The notes under the pieces: generated by a model
Told to the model about the DNA's origin: nothing
What the model saw: only the letters and a program-made list of their open reading frames with translations
Database searches by the model: none
Shown here: in pieces, positions 54,398 to 63,706 of the stretch
Layout: each line of letters begins with the position of its first letter
Position numbering within the stretch: position 1 is the stretch's first letter
Position numbers and translations under genes: made by a program
Source: JAAURB01 sp049647265
GTDB lineage: Bacteria > Cyanobacteriota > Cyanobacteriia > Cyanobacteriales > Microcoleaceae
Direction of reading: 5' to 3'
Assembly (NCBI GenBank): GCA_049647265.1
Contig: JBARXJ010000038.1
Coordinates: 62,001-126,000 of the forward strand
Length of the DNA stretch: 64,000 nt

Positions 54398-55597
54398 TTA
54401 AAAGCGCCCCGACTCAGACTGAACGAAGCGACAAATTGACTTTTGTCCTGTCCAAAATAAACAACCCAGTACGGTTAAAATAATGCCGACAACACCATAA
54501 GTCATGGCTAAACCAAAACGACTACTGAGCGGTTGAGTGACAATCGGAGAGAGAAATTGCCCAAGAAACATAAAGGTAGTTAATCCGCCTAATGCTCGTC
54601 CTCGTAAGGGATTTGAGACTTCTTTTGAGAGCCAAACACTGAGATTTGGCATGATTAATCCGATGCCTATACCAGTAATAATTAATCCTAAACAAATCGT
54701 CAGATAATCGTTTGCTAAACCGATTATGATATTGCCTACTCCCATCAGGAAAAAACTAAGCGCCAGGATAATAATAAAACTGAAGCGCTGCTTGATTTTA
54801 CCATAACTCATGGAAGCCAACGCACTAAAGAAGGTCATAGTTGCAATGGCGAGTCCACTTTGAGAAGCATTTGCCGCGATTAGATTTTTTAGATAAAAGG
54901 GGAGTTGTACAGGAATCAGATAAAAAGCAATCTGAGTTAAGAAGATTGAGCCATAAATTAAAATTAACAGCTTTATCGGAAATGCAGATACACTGGGATT
55001 AGGATTATTATTATCTGTTTCTAGGTTAGATTTTGGTTCATATAAAAAGAAGATAACTAAAGGAAGTAAAATCCAAGCAAATAGATAAATTAAAAAGGGA
55101 TACCGCCAAGATATATCGGCTAAATAACCCCCTAAAGACAGGAAAACAACCCCACCAAATCCCATGAAAGCGGCTTGTAAACCCATGAAGTTAGCGCGGG
55201 TTTCACCTTGATAATAATCCGCAATGAGAGTCGTTGCACTCACCATAACTCCAGCTACAGCCAAACCTAAAAAAGCCCGCCCAATCAGAATTGTTGGTAA
55301 AGTATTGAGTAAGAATCCTGAACCGCCGCCAAACCCATACAATATTGCTGCACAAATCAGTAAAGGTTTACGCCCAATACTATCAACAATTTGTCCGGCA
55401 ATGGGTGAACCAATCACAATAGCTAAAGCGGGAATAGTTAATACGAGTCTTACCCAAAGTTCTGCATTTTCTACTTGATTAAAATAGTTCTGCATAGCCG
55501 GTAAGGAAGGGGCAATGGTTGCGCCTGCCATAACTGTTAACATACTAACAAGTAGCAAGGTGATTTTAATAATCAAGTTTTGAGAAGAGTTACTCAT
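54398..55597 (-). CDS. MFS transporter (drug/efflux type)
   Basis: A 399-residue membrane protein with 12 hydrophobic helices, typical of the major facilitator superfamily. The loop 2-3 motif GQIVDSIGRKPLL (~65-77) matches the MFS signature, and the first helix carries GATIAPSLPAM as in drug:H+ antiporters. Its substrate cannot be read from sequence. The gene is monocistronic and convergent with the DUF2232 gene. Confidence 0.88.
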   Translation of the reverse strand: MSNSSQNLIIKITLLLVSMLTVMAGATIAPSLPAMQNYFNQVENAELWVRLVLTIPALAIVIGSPIAGQIVDSIGRKPLLICAAILYGFGGGSGFLLNTLPTILIGRAFLGLAVAGVMVSATTLIADYYQGETRANFMGLQAAFMGFGGVVFLSLGGYLADISWRYPFLIYLFAWILLPLVIFFLYEPKSNLETDNNNPNPSVSAFPIKLLILIYGSIFLTQIAFYLIPVQLPFYLKNLIAANASQSGLAIATMTFFSALASMSYGKIKQRFSFIIILALSFFLMGVGNIIIGLANDYLTICLGLIITGIGIGLIMPNLSVWLSKEVSNPLRGRALGGLTTFMFLGQFLSPIVTQPLSSRFGLAMTYGVVGIILTVLGCLFWTGQKSICRFVQSESGRF

Positions 55598-56007
55598 TAG
55601 GATTTATTAATAAAGATCAATATTATTTTATAAGTTTTCATAAACTAATCGGATTAAAAATAGCAATAAATCAGTATTTTTTATCTGAACCTGTAGAATT
55701 GTCTAGCAATATCTTGATCGGACTAAACATAGAGATCAGTAACAGAATAGACTCAAGTACGAGGGTATGCTGAACTGTCTAGAGGCGATTTATTTTACAA
55801 ATTTTACTGATAATCAAGCGCAATGTCAAAGAAAAATAAATGCAATGCATTCCAGCACGCTTTTGAGCCTAAATTAGTGTGGGAGTGATAAAATTATTGA
55901 ATTTATTAATAGCTGGGTAATACTTAAAAGAGACGCTTCTATGAAACGTCTCCTAAAGGAATTGAATGGGCATCATTACGGGTATTATTATAATTGAGAA
56001 AGATTAA
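55598..56007. other. intergenic region between the MFS promoter side and the miaB operon end
   Basis: 410 bases with no gene. It holds the MFS promoter region near 55600-55750 and the minus-strand terminator at 55926-55952. Nothing else recognised. Confidence 0.4.
55926..55952 (-). terminator. intrinsic terminator of the miaB operon
   Basis: GAGACG (55930-55935) pairs with CGTCTC (55947-55952), extended inside by TTC/GAA after one mismatch. On the minus strand the stem is followed by a short TTTT. It lies 56 bases after the end of the secreted-protein gene. Confidence 0.5.
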
Positions 56008-56517
56008 TCAATTGATGGGTTGGACGAATTGATAATTTGCTCTGACAAAACAGCGACTGACAGAGTTATTACCTAAGGTTTGCTCAACAAACATCCATGG
56101 CTTATTTTGAGTATCATACATGACACCAAATCCAGCCGGGCCGAGATTAATCCGAAATCGCTGTTCCTGTTTGAGGGTTCCAACAATAGGCCAGTTAACA
56201 ATATCTAACTCAACATTATTTCTGGGATTAAATAACTCTTCGTAAGTCATATTGATCATGCGACAATTCAATCCATTCGGATCAACATCTACCACTTTCC
56301 AGGTTCGATGAGGCGTTCGACGATAGTCACCCCTGTCATTGGGTACAGGTAAACGAGATCTCTGAGAAATCGTCATCGTTTCATTTGCAACGGGTAAAAT
56401 ATTTGAAAATTCAGTCGTTGCAGAACCCTGGTAACTAAACGCCATAGTTCCTATCAAACCTGTTATTAATGTTAGACAAAAAGGTTTAATGGTTCGAGTA
56501 ATCAAAGAGGTTATCAT
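56008..56517 (-). CDS. hypothetical secreted protein, coupled to miaB
   Basis: 169 residues from the ATG at 56517, which overlaps the miaB stop as ATGA; a further ATG at 56529 is in frame but adds only four residues. Residues ~1-38 form a signal peptide with a hydrophobic core (FCLTLITGLIGTMAFS) and a likely cleavage after the Ala/Thr region. The mature part has two Cys (in NCRMINM and SRCFVRA) and a beta-rich character. The WKVVDVDPNGLNCRM start suggests an SH3-like fold, but I cannot name the family. Translational coupling with miaB is probably only a shared transcript. Confidence 0.72.
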   Translation of the reverse strand: MITSLITRTIKPFCLTLITGLIGTMAFSYQGSATTEFSNILPVANETMTISQRSRLPVPNDRGDYRRTPHRTWKVVDVDPNGLNCRMINMTYEELFNPRNNVELDIVNWPIVGTLKQEQRFRINLGPAGFGVMYDTQNKPWMFVEQTLGNNSVSRCFVRANYQFVQPIN

Positions 56518-57872
56518 ACAGTTGTACACAACTCGATAGCTTCGCCGGTGAGGCTAAATGCTCTCACTTCGGTTACTTTAACCTTCACCATTTGACCCTT
56601 GATTTCCGCATAATTTCCGGTAAAGAATGTTAAACGATTTCCGGCGGTGCGCCCCATCACCTGTTTCGGATCTTTCGGGTTTTGACCTTCAACTAAAACA
56701 GTCTCAACCCGTCCCAAATAACGCTGAGATCGTTCTTCTGCTTTTTGACCCACTAAATGATTTAATCGTTGTAGACGGTCTGCTTTTTCGGATTCTGAGA
56801 TTTGATTTTCCCATAAAGCAGCAGGAGTTCCTGGACGCGGAGAATAGGCGGCTGTATTGAGTAAATCAAAGCCAATCTCATCCACTAAGTTTAAAGTATT
56901 CTGAAATTGCGCTTCTGTTTCTCCAGGAAAGCCAACAATAGCATCTGCACTAATGGCAGCATCTGGCATATACTGACGAATTTTATCAATAATACGGCGA
57001 TATTTTTCATGGGTATATCCCCGCAACATTGCTTTCAAAATCTCGTTATCTCCAGACTGAAACGGAATATGAAAATGTTCACAGACTTTCGGCAATTCAG
57101 CACAAGCGTGAATTAATCGTTCTGTAAAATAACGAGGATGGCTGGTGGCAAAGCGAATGCGTTCGATGCCGGGAATATCATGCACAAAATATAATAAATC
57201 CGTTAGGGTATATTTATGACGACCTTCTGGAGTAGAACCGGGTAAATCACGGCCATAGGCATCAATATTTTGGCCTAATAGCGTCACTTCTTTGTATCCC
57301 TGAGTCGCTAACTGTTCCATTTCTGCCCGAATAGCCTCTGGATAACGAGACTGTTCAACGCCGCGAACATTGGGAACCACACAATAGCTACAGCGTTCGT
57401 TACAGCCATAAATCACATTTACCCAAGCCGTCACTTCACTATCGCGTCGGGGTTTAGTGATATCCTCCATGATATGAACGGGTTCAGTGGCAACCACTTG
57501 ATTCCCTTCTAAGACCTGTGTGAGTAAATCCTGCAAACGGTTTGCGTGTTGTGGCCCCATGACGAGATCGACTTCGGGGACTCGTCGCAGTAATGCTTCT
57601 CCTTCTTGTTGCGCCACACATCCAGCGACAATTAAGGTTAAGTCAGGTTCGGTGTGTTTGCGTTTGGCTTGTCTACCTAGATAAGAATAAACCTTATGTT
57701 CGGCATTGTCGCGAATCGTGCAGGTATTATACAGAATTAAACTGGCATCATTAGGATCATCGGTGTAGAGAAAACCTAAATCTTCTAAAATGCCTGCCAT
57801 CCGTTCAGAGTCAGCTTTATTCATCTGACAGCCAAAGGTGGTAATGTGATAGCGACGAGAAGTAGTATTCAT
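56514..57872 (-). CDS. miaB: tRNA-2-methylthio-N6-dimethylallyladenosine synthase MiaB
   Basis: A 452-residue methylthiotransferase. The N-terminal UPF0004 domain has TFGCQMNKADSERM, LYNTCTIRDNAE and VAGCVAQQEG (three Cys for the first Fe-S cluster). The radical SAM domain has YGCNERCSYCVVP (second cluster), and the C-terminal TRAM domain ends near AIELC. It adds a methylthio group to i6A37 in tRNAs reading UNN codons. Length and motif order match MiaB rather than RimO or MtaB. Confidence 0.95.
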   Translation of the reverse strand: MNTTSRRYHITTFGCQMNKADSERMAGILEDLGFLYTDDPNDASLILYNTCTIRDNAEHKVYSYLGRQAKRKHTEPDLTLIVAGCVAQQEGEALLRRVPEVDLVMGPQHANRLQDLLTQVLEGNQVVATEPVHIMEDITKPRRDSEVTAWVNVIYGCNERCSYCVVPNVRGVEQSRYPEAIRAEMEQLATQGYKEVTLLGQNIDAYGRDLPGSTPEGRHKYTLTDLLYFVHDIPGIERIRFATSHPRYFTERLIHACAELPKVCEHFHIPFQSGDNEILKAMLRGYTHEKYRRIIDKIRQYMPDAAISADAIVGFPGETEAQFQNTLNLVDEIGFDLLNTAAYSPRPGTPAALWENQISESEKADRLQRLNHLVGQKAEERSQRYLGRVETVLVEGQNPKDPKQVMGRTAGNRLTFFTGNYAEIKGQMVKVKVTEVRAFSLTGEAIELCTTV

Positions 57873-58208
57873 AGAAAAATATTTGTACTAAGCGCTTAAA
57901 ATTAATAAATTTGGAACCAAACTCTTATTTTTACACGATCTTGAGATGTTCAGTAGCGCGAAAGGCACTATTGGGGAAGAAGGGAATGGGGAACACCGGA
58001 ACACCCGAACACCGAAACAGGATAATTATTTTTCCTGACTCCTGACTCGGTGACTCCTGACTCGGTGACTCCTGACTCGGTGACTCCTGACTCCTATTCC
58101 CTACAAACTCACTTGTTTTTACCCATCAAGTGTGATAATAACAAAGCAAGATATTCTCTAACTATTCTAGAAACAATTATCTCAACCTCATTATTGAATT
58201 TCGCAGCC
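57873..58208. other. repeat-rich region between miaB and the AMIN gene
   Basis: 336 bases. Around 57990-58020 there is an irregular GGAACACC/CGAACACC array, followed by the 15-bp tandem repeat at 58036-58095. An open frame starting at 58050 runs through the repeat but shows a repetitive TPDSV peptide with no ribosome site, so I place the AMIN gene start at 58209. Confidence 0.5.
58036..58095. repeat. 15-bp tandem repeat (four units)
   Basis: Three identical units TGACTCCTGACTCGG (58036-58050, 58051-58065, 58066-58080) are followed by a fourth with two changes at the end. Each unit itself contains GACTC twice. This is a variable-number tandem repeat candidate typical of cyanobacterial intergenic DNA, not a CRISPR. 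Confidence 0.85.
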
Positions 58209-59582
58209 ATGGCAAAGTTAACTTCAAAACTCGCTCAGTATCGCAATCAGCGAGGGTGGATGAGCGCCATACAATCTATGATTATAGGTCGTTTATGGTT
58301 GAGATTAGTCACAACGGTTGTAATGAGCGCGATCGCTCCTGTTACTTTCATTGATAGCCCTGTTGAGGCGATGGTTGTGGAAGACTGGAAATTGAACCCC
58401 AATACAGGCACAGTTGAAGTGCTATTACCCGAAGGCATTATTCCTCAATTGTCTGTTTTACCGCAACCGGGTCGGTTTATCTTAGATTTACCTCAAACAG
58501 AAGTCGGGGTCAACGTGACGGAATTCTACGAAAATAGTTTAGTTCGGCAAGTCAGTTTAACTCAGCTAGACAATCAAATAGCACGCTTAACGGTAGATTT
58601 TGCCCCGGGTGTCGTCTTAGATGCTCAGACAGTCGAATTACAACAAATCGGTATTGAGAATTTATGGATTGTCCGGCCCGAGATACAGACTGTTGCAGCG
58701 CCTCAACTCACCCCTGAAACGTTAATAGAACCCCCTGCACCTCCTTCTGCAATCACAGCAGACTCTACTGTAGAGCCTAGTCCTACCCTCAATGAGTCTA
58801 TGGAGTTATTGAGAATTCCGTCAGAAGAATTGAGTCAAACAGAACTCCTGCCAGAAGAAAGTACCCTACCACCCACTGCGGTTGTCGAAGAAATGATTGT
58901 CGAAGCAGAACAAACCTTCAGTGAATCTGCGATCGCCCCTCCACAGCCCGGAAGCCGTGTGATTCCCTATGGTCAGCCCATTCCTAAAGCCTCTGAACAA
59001 GAAGAGATTACTTTTCGACCTCAAATGATCGATCAGAGTCCTCCCACACTGCTGTTAGCCGCAGGGGATACTGTCACTTTACGTTACCCCAGTCCCGTTC
59101 AAGTCCCTCTGATGCCTCGCCCCGATCGTCAGGAGGTGTTATTGTTACAAGGCGGAATTGTTGATCGACAAGGACAGTTTATTATTCCACCGGATACTCC
59201 AGTGATTGGCCGCTTTGAAACCAGTTCTAAAGGCAGTCGATTTGTTGCCGTCGCGATTAATTTAGAGGATCGTACCATTCCGTTTGCAGCCCGCTCAGAA
59301 TGGATTGAAGGGGATCGAGATGTAGATTTTGAAGACTTAGCGCTGGAGTCGGGTATTGCTGGTTTAGGCGGATTATTAGTCAGTGGTTTTTCTGGAGTGG
59401 GTTTATTAGTCGGAGCAGTCGGAGGTGCCGCTTTTAATATTTTCACATCCCCGGAACCTACGACTTTATTACCCGGTCAATTAATCGAAGTACAGTTAGA
59501 AGAAAATTTACCCAGCTCTGAATTTGTTTTCAACGGTATCGATCAAGCACCGCCATTTATTCCTACCCCTGGCTTTAATTAA
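58209..59582 (+). CDS. AMIN-domain exported protein
   Basis: 457 residues from ATG 58209. A basic stretch and one hydrophobic segment (LWLRLVTTVVMSAIAPVTFI, ~30-50) act as an uncleaved anchor or signal. An AMIN domain (~55-160) follows, with VEVLLPEG, GRFILDLPQTEV and ARLTVDFAPGVVLD. AMIN domains localise proteins to peptidoglycan or the envelope. A Pro/Glu-rich spacer (~165-260) leads to a C-terminal beta-rich domain (~300-457) resembling TrbI/VirB10-like folds, with an internal hydrophobic Gly-rich helix. An upstream in-frame start at 58050 is rejected because it encodes the tandem repeat. Confidence 0.75.
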   Translation: MAKLTSKLAQYRNQRGWMSAIQSMIIGRLWLRLVTTVVMSAIAPVTFIDSPVEAMVVEDWKLNPNTGTVEVLLPEGIIPQLSVLPQPGRFILDLPQTEVGVNVTEFYENSLVRQVSLTQLDNQIARLTVDFAPGVVLDAQTVELQQIGIENLWIVRPEIQTVAAPQLTPETLIEPPAPPSAITADSTVEPSPTLNESMELLRIPSEELSQTELLPEESTLPPTAVVEEMIVEAEQTFSESAIAPPQPGSRVIPYGQPIPKASEQEEITFRPQMIDQSPPTLLLAAGDTVTLRYPSPVQVPLMPRPDRQEVLLLQGGIVDRQGQFIIPPDTPVIGRFETSSKGSRFVAVAINLEDRTIPFAARSEWIEGDRDVDFEDLALESGIAGLGGLLVSGFSGVGLLVGAVGGAAFNIFTSPEPTTLLPGQLIEVQLEENLPSSEFVFNGIDQAPPFIPTPGFN

Positions 59583-59633
59583 GAATAAGCTAAATATAGT
59601 TGCAAGAGTACCTATTACTCTATCAGTTGAATT

Positions 59634-61226
59634 GTGAGTCGAGATTTATTTGCCAAAGAAGCATTAGGACAAATTCCTAAAATTCTAACTTTATTAGATC
59701 GAAATCCCCATAGCCCAACTTATGGCTGTTTTGATCGAAATTTTTGGCATTATAAAATTATTGATTTTCCCAGTGGCATGGCACAGGAATTTGTCCTGCC
59801 TTTAGCATTAGCCTATCATACGAATATTTCTGATAACCCTTATTATCAAAAACCGATTATTAAAGATTGGGTAGAAGCCGGAATATTATATGCGGCACGT
59901 ACAGCACATCGGGATGGTTCTTGTGATGATTATTTCCCATTTGAACGAGCGGCTGGCGCTAGTGCCTTTTCATTAATGGCTTGTTTGGAAAGTTATTTAA
60001 TTTTAGGATTAATTGATTACGATATTCTGCGTTTTTTTGAAAAACGAGCCAACTGGTTAGCCCATCATTTTGAAAGTGGTCAATTAGCCAATCACGAAGC
60101 ATTAATTGTTCTCTGTTTAGAACAGTTAGGAAAGTTATTAAAAACCTCTAAATGGCGAAGAGTGATTAATACACGTCTCGAACGTTTACTCAGTTGGCAA
60201 AGTGAGGAGGGCTGGTTTAAAGAATATGAAGGTTGCGATCCGGGTTATCATACATTAACAATATCTTGTTTAGCGCGTATCTATCAAATTCGACCCGATC
60301 CTCGGATTAGAAAAGCGTTAATGAAAGCCGTTGAATTAGCCGCGCATTTTATCCATCCGGATGGTTCTTATGGCGGAGAATATGCCAGCCGTAATACTTA
60401 TAATTTCTTTCCTCATGGGTTTGAATTAGTGGGGGAATGGATGCCGGAAGCGCTACGAATTAATGATCGGTTTTTACAAGGAATAAAACAGGGTTTAGCA
60501 CCGTGTTATGCTGACGATCATATTATTGGACATCATACTTGGAATTATCTGTTAGCTTGGCGAGATTTTGTCCCTGAGCGTCCGTCTTATTTACCGCGAG
60601 ATGTTGCGAGTTTATGGTTAAAAGATGCAGAGCTTTTAATTAAAAGAAGACCGAATGTAGAACTTTATATTGCTTTAAATAAAGGGGGTATTTTTAAGTT
60701 ATTTCGGGATAATAAATTAGTGATTTCAGATACTCAAATTTCATTGCAAGTTCGTCAAGGCAAAAAAATTAAAAATGCAGTGGCTCATTTAGTGGCACCT
60801 TATCGCTATGATCTAAATCAAGATCAAATTACTATAGAAGGAGAGTTTGGCTGGGCAAAGCAAACTCAAATGTCACCCCTAAAGTTAATGATTTTACGAG
60901 TGGTAATGCTCACGTTTGGGCGGTTTTTTCCTAACTTAATTCGGAAGCTTTTACAAAAAATGTTGATAACCGGTAGAGAAGCAGCCCCTTTTAATTTTAA
61001 GCGGCAATTTTGCTGGGAGAATAATCAATGGCACATTACCGACGAGATTTATGCCACTTCATGGAAAGATGTTATTTCTGCTGGAATTGCTGGGGATCAA
61101 ACGTCAATTTATATCGTGATGAGTCGCACCTTTCAACGCGGACAATTACAGCCTTGGTTAGATTTAACGGAGCAAATTAAAACCCTCAATGCCGAGCAAC
61201 CTTTAAGAATTGAACGTTACTTCTAA
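59634..61226 (+). CDS. alpha-toroid protein, heparinase/epimerase-like
   Basis: 530 residues, GTG start at 59634. The first ~330 residues look like an all-helical (alpha/alpha) toroid with repeated aromatic helices (YAARTAHRDGSCDDYFPFERAAGAS, WQSEEGWFKEYEGCDPGYHTLT). The remainder is beta-rich, as in heparinase II/III and alginate-lyase-like enzymes. His and Tyr-rich surfaces (HPDGSYGGEYASRNTYNFFPHG) suggest a glycan-binding groove. No clear signal peptide. It lies 5 bases upstream of a membrane glycosyltransferase gene, which fits a polysaccharide role. The fold is inferred from pattern only. Confidence 0.6.
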   Translation: MSRDLFAKEALGQIPKILTLLDRNPHSPTYGCFDRNFWHYKIIDFPSGMAQEFVLPLALAYHTNISDNPYYQKPIIKDWVEAGILYAARTAHRDGSCDDYFPFERAAGASAFSLMACLESYLILGLIDYDILRFFEKRANWLAHHFESGQLANHEALIVLCLEQLGKLLKTSKWRRVINTRLERLLSWQSEEGWFKEYEGCDPGYHTLTISCLARIYQIRPDPRIRKALMKAVELAAHFIHPDGSYGGEYASRNTYNFFPHGFELVGEWMPEALRINDRFLQGIKQGLAPCYADDHIIGHHTWNYLLAWRDFVPERPSYLPRDVASLWLKDAELLIKRRPNVELYIALNKGGIFKLFRDNKLVISDTQISLQVRQGKKIKNAVAHLVAPYRYDLNQDQITIEGEFGWAKQTQMSPLKLMILRVVMLTFGRFFPNLIRKLLQKMLITGREAAPFNFKRQFCWENNQWHITDEIYATSWKDVISAGIAGDQTSIYIVMSRTFQRGQLQPWLDLTEQIKTLNAEQPLRIERYF

Positions 61227-61231
61227 AGGAT

Positions 61232-62947
61232 ATGAAATTATTAAATAATTTTCGACGGGGTGATATTTTACTACTACTTTTTTGGATAATATTAGGTTTA
61301 GGATTACGCTTTACCAATTTAGCAGAAAAATCAGCTTCCAGTACAGAAATATCCACTTTAGGATTTAGTTTAGGTAACGGTTTCTTAGGAGTCCCGTTAA
61401 ATCAGTTAATTTCTCTTGATACGCTTTTATCACCTTTACAATTTACCTCAAATACTAACCCAGGAGATGTTATTAATCGCCTCATGGATGAAAGTAATCA
61501 TCCGCCATTATACTTTATTCTGACTCATTTTTGGTTACAACTGTTTTCACAACCGGGAGAAATTGTTTCTTTAGAAATCGGGCGATCGCTGAGTGCTATT
61601 CTGGGAACTATAGCTATTCCTGCAATATTTTGTTTAGGTTTGTTAGCATTTCATTCTCGTAGTGTCGCTCATATTTCTGCGGCATTAATGACTGTTTCTC
61701 CCTACGCTATTTACCTTAGTCAGGAAGCCCGACATTACACCTTAACGATATTATGGCTGATTGCATCTCTGGGTTGTTTAGTGATAGCAGCAAAATGTAT
61801 TTATCAGCAGAAAATATTACCCGCTTGGGTTGGCTGTAGTTGGGTTATTATTAACGGTTTAGGAATGGCAACCCACTACTTTTTCTCCTTAGCATTATCT
61901 GCCGAAGGTCTGGTTATTGGGGGCTTGTGGCTGCGAGATTTATATTTAGGACAAAAAAGAAGTCTACACAAAAACAAGCTTTTTAGTTTCGTTCTCAGAG
62001 GCTATTGGTGGCGGATTTATGGGGTAGCTGCGGGTACTGCAATTGCTTGTTTAGTCTGGCTACCTGTGTTGTTACACATTCCCAATACAGACTTAGCCCA
62101 GTGGAATGGGGAGTTAGAAACCAGTTACGAATGGGGAGAAATTTGGCAACCGTTACCGCGTTTCTTAGCATGGTGGATAACGATGGTATTTTTATTACCT
62201 GTAGAAGGGGTAAATACAGGCGTTATTATTGTTTCTGCCCTCGTTGTTTTAGGAGTTTTGTTATGGGTGACTCCAGCAACTATTAGAGGCTTTCGTTATC
62301 AGCTCAATTCTAAATCCTCTCGTTTATCTCTTCAAGTTATAGCGGGTTTTATGATCAGCTCAATTCTAATCTTTATCATGATTATCTATGGTTTAGGTAA
62401 AGATTTATCATTAGCTGCACGTTATCATTTTGTCTATTTTCCCGCTATTCTTACTGTTTTAGGAGTCTGTTTGGCTCCTTTGTGGAGACAACATATCAAA
62501 TCTTATGGGAAAAAGATAGTTATTGTGATATTACTCCTGGGATTTTTAGGAAGTTTAACTGTTATTTCTAATTATGGTTATCAAAAATCACGACGATCTG
62601 ATTTACTGGTAGATTATATGCAAAATTATTCAGAAAATTTAAATGTAATTGCAATGACTTATAATACTCATGCAGAATTACGGGCGTTAATGGGTTTAGG
62701 CGTTGATCTGCAACGTCAAGGCTCTAATGTGGCACAGGAAACAAAGTTTTTATTGATTCAAGAAAATACAAATATTCCGGCAATTGCCACTTTAACCAAT
62801 CAGCTAAACTCTATACAGCAACCATTAGATTTATGGGCTGTAAATTTAAAAATTGAAAAAGAGCAAATAGAATCCCTAAATTGTGATCGAGATCAAGATA
62901 AACCTAAAATTAATGGTTATCGAATCCGATTATATCATTGTTCCTAA
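61232..62947 (+). CDS. GT39-like membrane glycosyltransferase
   Basis: A 571-residue membrane protein with about 11-12 hydrophobic segments. The long first extracytoplasmic loop (~30-85) and MDESNHPPLYFILTHFWL match GT39/ArnT-type enzymes of cyanobacteria, and SQEARHYTLTILWL corresponds to QEIRMYSL of the paralogous protein encoded at 38271. It would use a polyprenyl-phosphate sugar to glycosylate a lipid or polysaccharide. The catalytic acidic pair is less clear in the first loop than in the paralog. AAGGA precedes the ATG, and it is 5 bases from the toroid-protein gene, so the two are co-transcribed. Confidence 0.78.
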   Translation: MKLLNNFRRGDILLLLFWIILGLGLRFTNLAEKSASSTEISTLGFSLGNGFLGVPLNQLISLDTLLSPLQFTSNTNPGDVINRLMDESNHPPLYFILTHFWLQLFSQPGEIVSLEIGRSLSAILGTIAIPAIFCLGLLAFHSRSVAHISAALMTVSPYAIYLSQEARHYTLTILWLIASLGCLVIAAKCIYQQKILPAWVGCSWVIINGLGMATHYFFSLALSAEGLVIGGLWLRDLYLGQKRSLHKNKLFSFVLRGYWWRIYGVAAGTAIACLVWLPVLLHIPNTDLAQWNGELETSYEWGEIWQPLPRFLAWWITMVFLLPVEGVNTGVIIVSALVVLGVLLWVTPATIRGFRYQLNSKSSRLSLQVIAGFMISSILIFIMIIYGLGKDLSLAARYHFVYFPAILTVLGVCLAPLWRQHIKSYGKKIVIVILLLGFLGSLTVISNYGYQKSRRSDLLVDYMQNYSENLNVIAMTYNTHAELRALMGLGVDLQRQGSNVAQETKFLLIQENTNIPAIATLTNQLNSIQQPLDLWAVNLKIEKEQIESLNCDRDQDKPKINGYRIRLYHCS

Positions 62948-63007
62948 ACTCTCACAGAATAGATTCTAATCATAACTTTAAACGCTAGAAAAGTATCATT
63001 TTATTTA

Positions 63008-63700
63008 ATGTCATATCAAATCACTATTTCTCCAAAAGCCGTTTTTAAATACTTAACCATCATCGTTATTCTCTTAGCTTTAGCCAGTATTCCAATTCAA
63101 ATTGGTAAATATATTTTTGATTATCGAGCCGCTTGGACAAGAATGTTTAATCTAGATCGAGAAATGAATTTGCCGACTTGGTATTCTGCTTTGATGTTAG
63201 GATTTTCTGCTTTACTCTTCAGGATTATTTCAATCAATAAAAAGAATCAGCAGGATCGTTACTTTCGTCATTGGAATTTTTTATCTATTCTGTTTCTATT
63301 TCTAGCATTTGATGAACTTTTTCAAATTCATGAGATTTTTATTATCAAAGATATTTCTAGAATGTTACCCGGTTTTTTTTATTCTGTTTGGGTAATTCCT
63401 TATGGTATTGGTTTAATTATTTTTGCTCAAAAATATTGGAGGTTTACCCGCGATTTACCCACTAAAACCCGCTTTCATTTTATTATAGCTGCAATTCTTT
63501 ATATTGGAGGAGCCTTAGGAATGGAAATTGTCGGGAGTTATTGGACGGATTTAGAAGGACAACAAAACCTGGTTTATGCTTTAATGGCAACTTTGGAAGA
63601 AGTCATGGAAATGATGGGAATTATTGTCTTAATTTATGGACTTCTCAACTATATTAAAACCTGGGAAAATGATTTAAAAGTGAATATCAAAATACTGTAA
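63008..63700 (+). CDS. hypothetical multi-pass membrane protein
   Basis: 230 residues with about six hydrophobic helices (near 15-35, 58-75, 92-106, 122-142, 153-172 and 195-215). Charged clusters FDELFQIHE and LEEVMEMMG sit at helix ends. I do not recognise a family; the acidic/His residues in the membrane region could form a metal or substrate site. It follows the GT39-like gene by 60 bases and is probably part of the same envelope/polysaccharide group. Confidence 0.68.
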   Translation: MSYQITISPKAVFKYLTIIVILLALASIPIQIGKYIFDYRAAWTRMFNLDREMNLPTWYSALMLGFSALLFRIISINKKNQQDRYFRHWNFLSILFLFLAFDELFQIHEIFIIKDISRMLPGFFYSVWVIPYGIGLIIFAQKYWRFTRDLPTKTRFHFIIAAILYIGGALGMEIVGSYWTDLEGQQNLVYALMATLEEVMEMMGIIVLIYGLLNYIKTWENDLKVNIKIL

Positions 63701-63706
63701 TCGTCA

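Noticed and set aside
58036..58095. Possible CRISPR array
   Set aside because: Units are contiguous 15-mers without spacers and no cas genes are near.
58050..58208. N-terminal extension of the AMIN protein
   Set aside because: Encodes the tandem repeat, has no ribosome site, and the expected basic and hydrophobic signal begins after the ATG at 58209.
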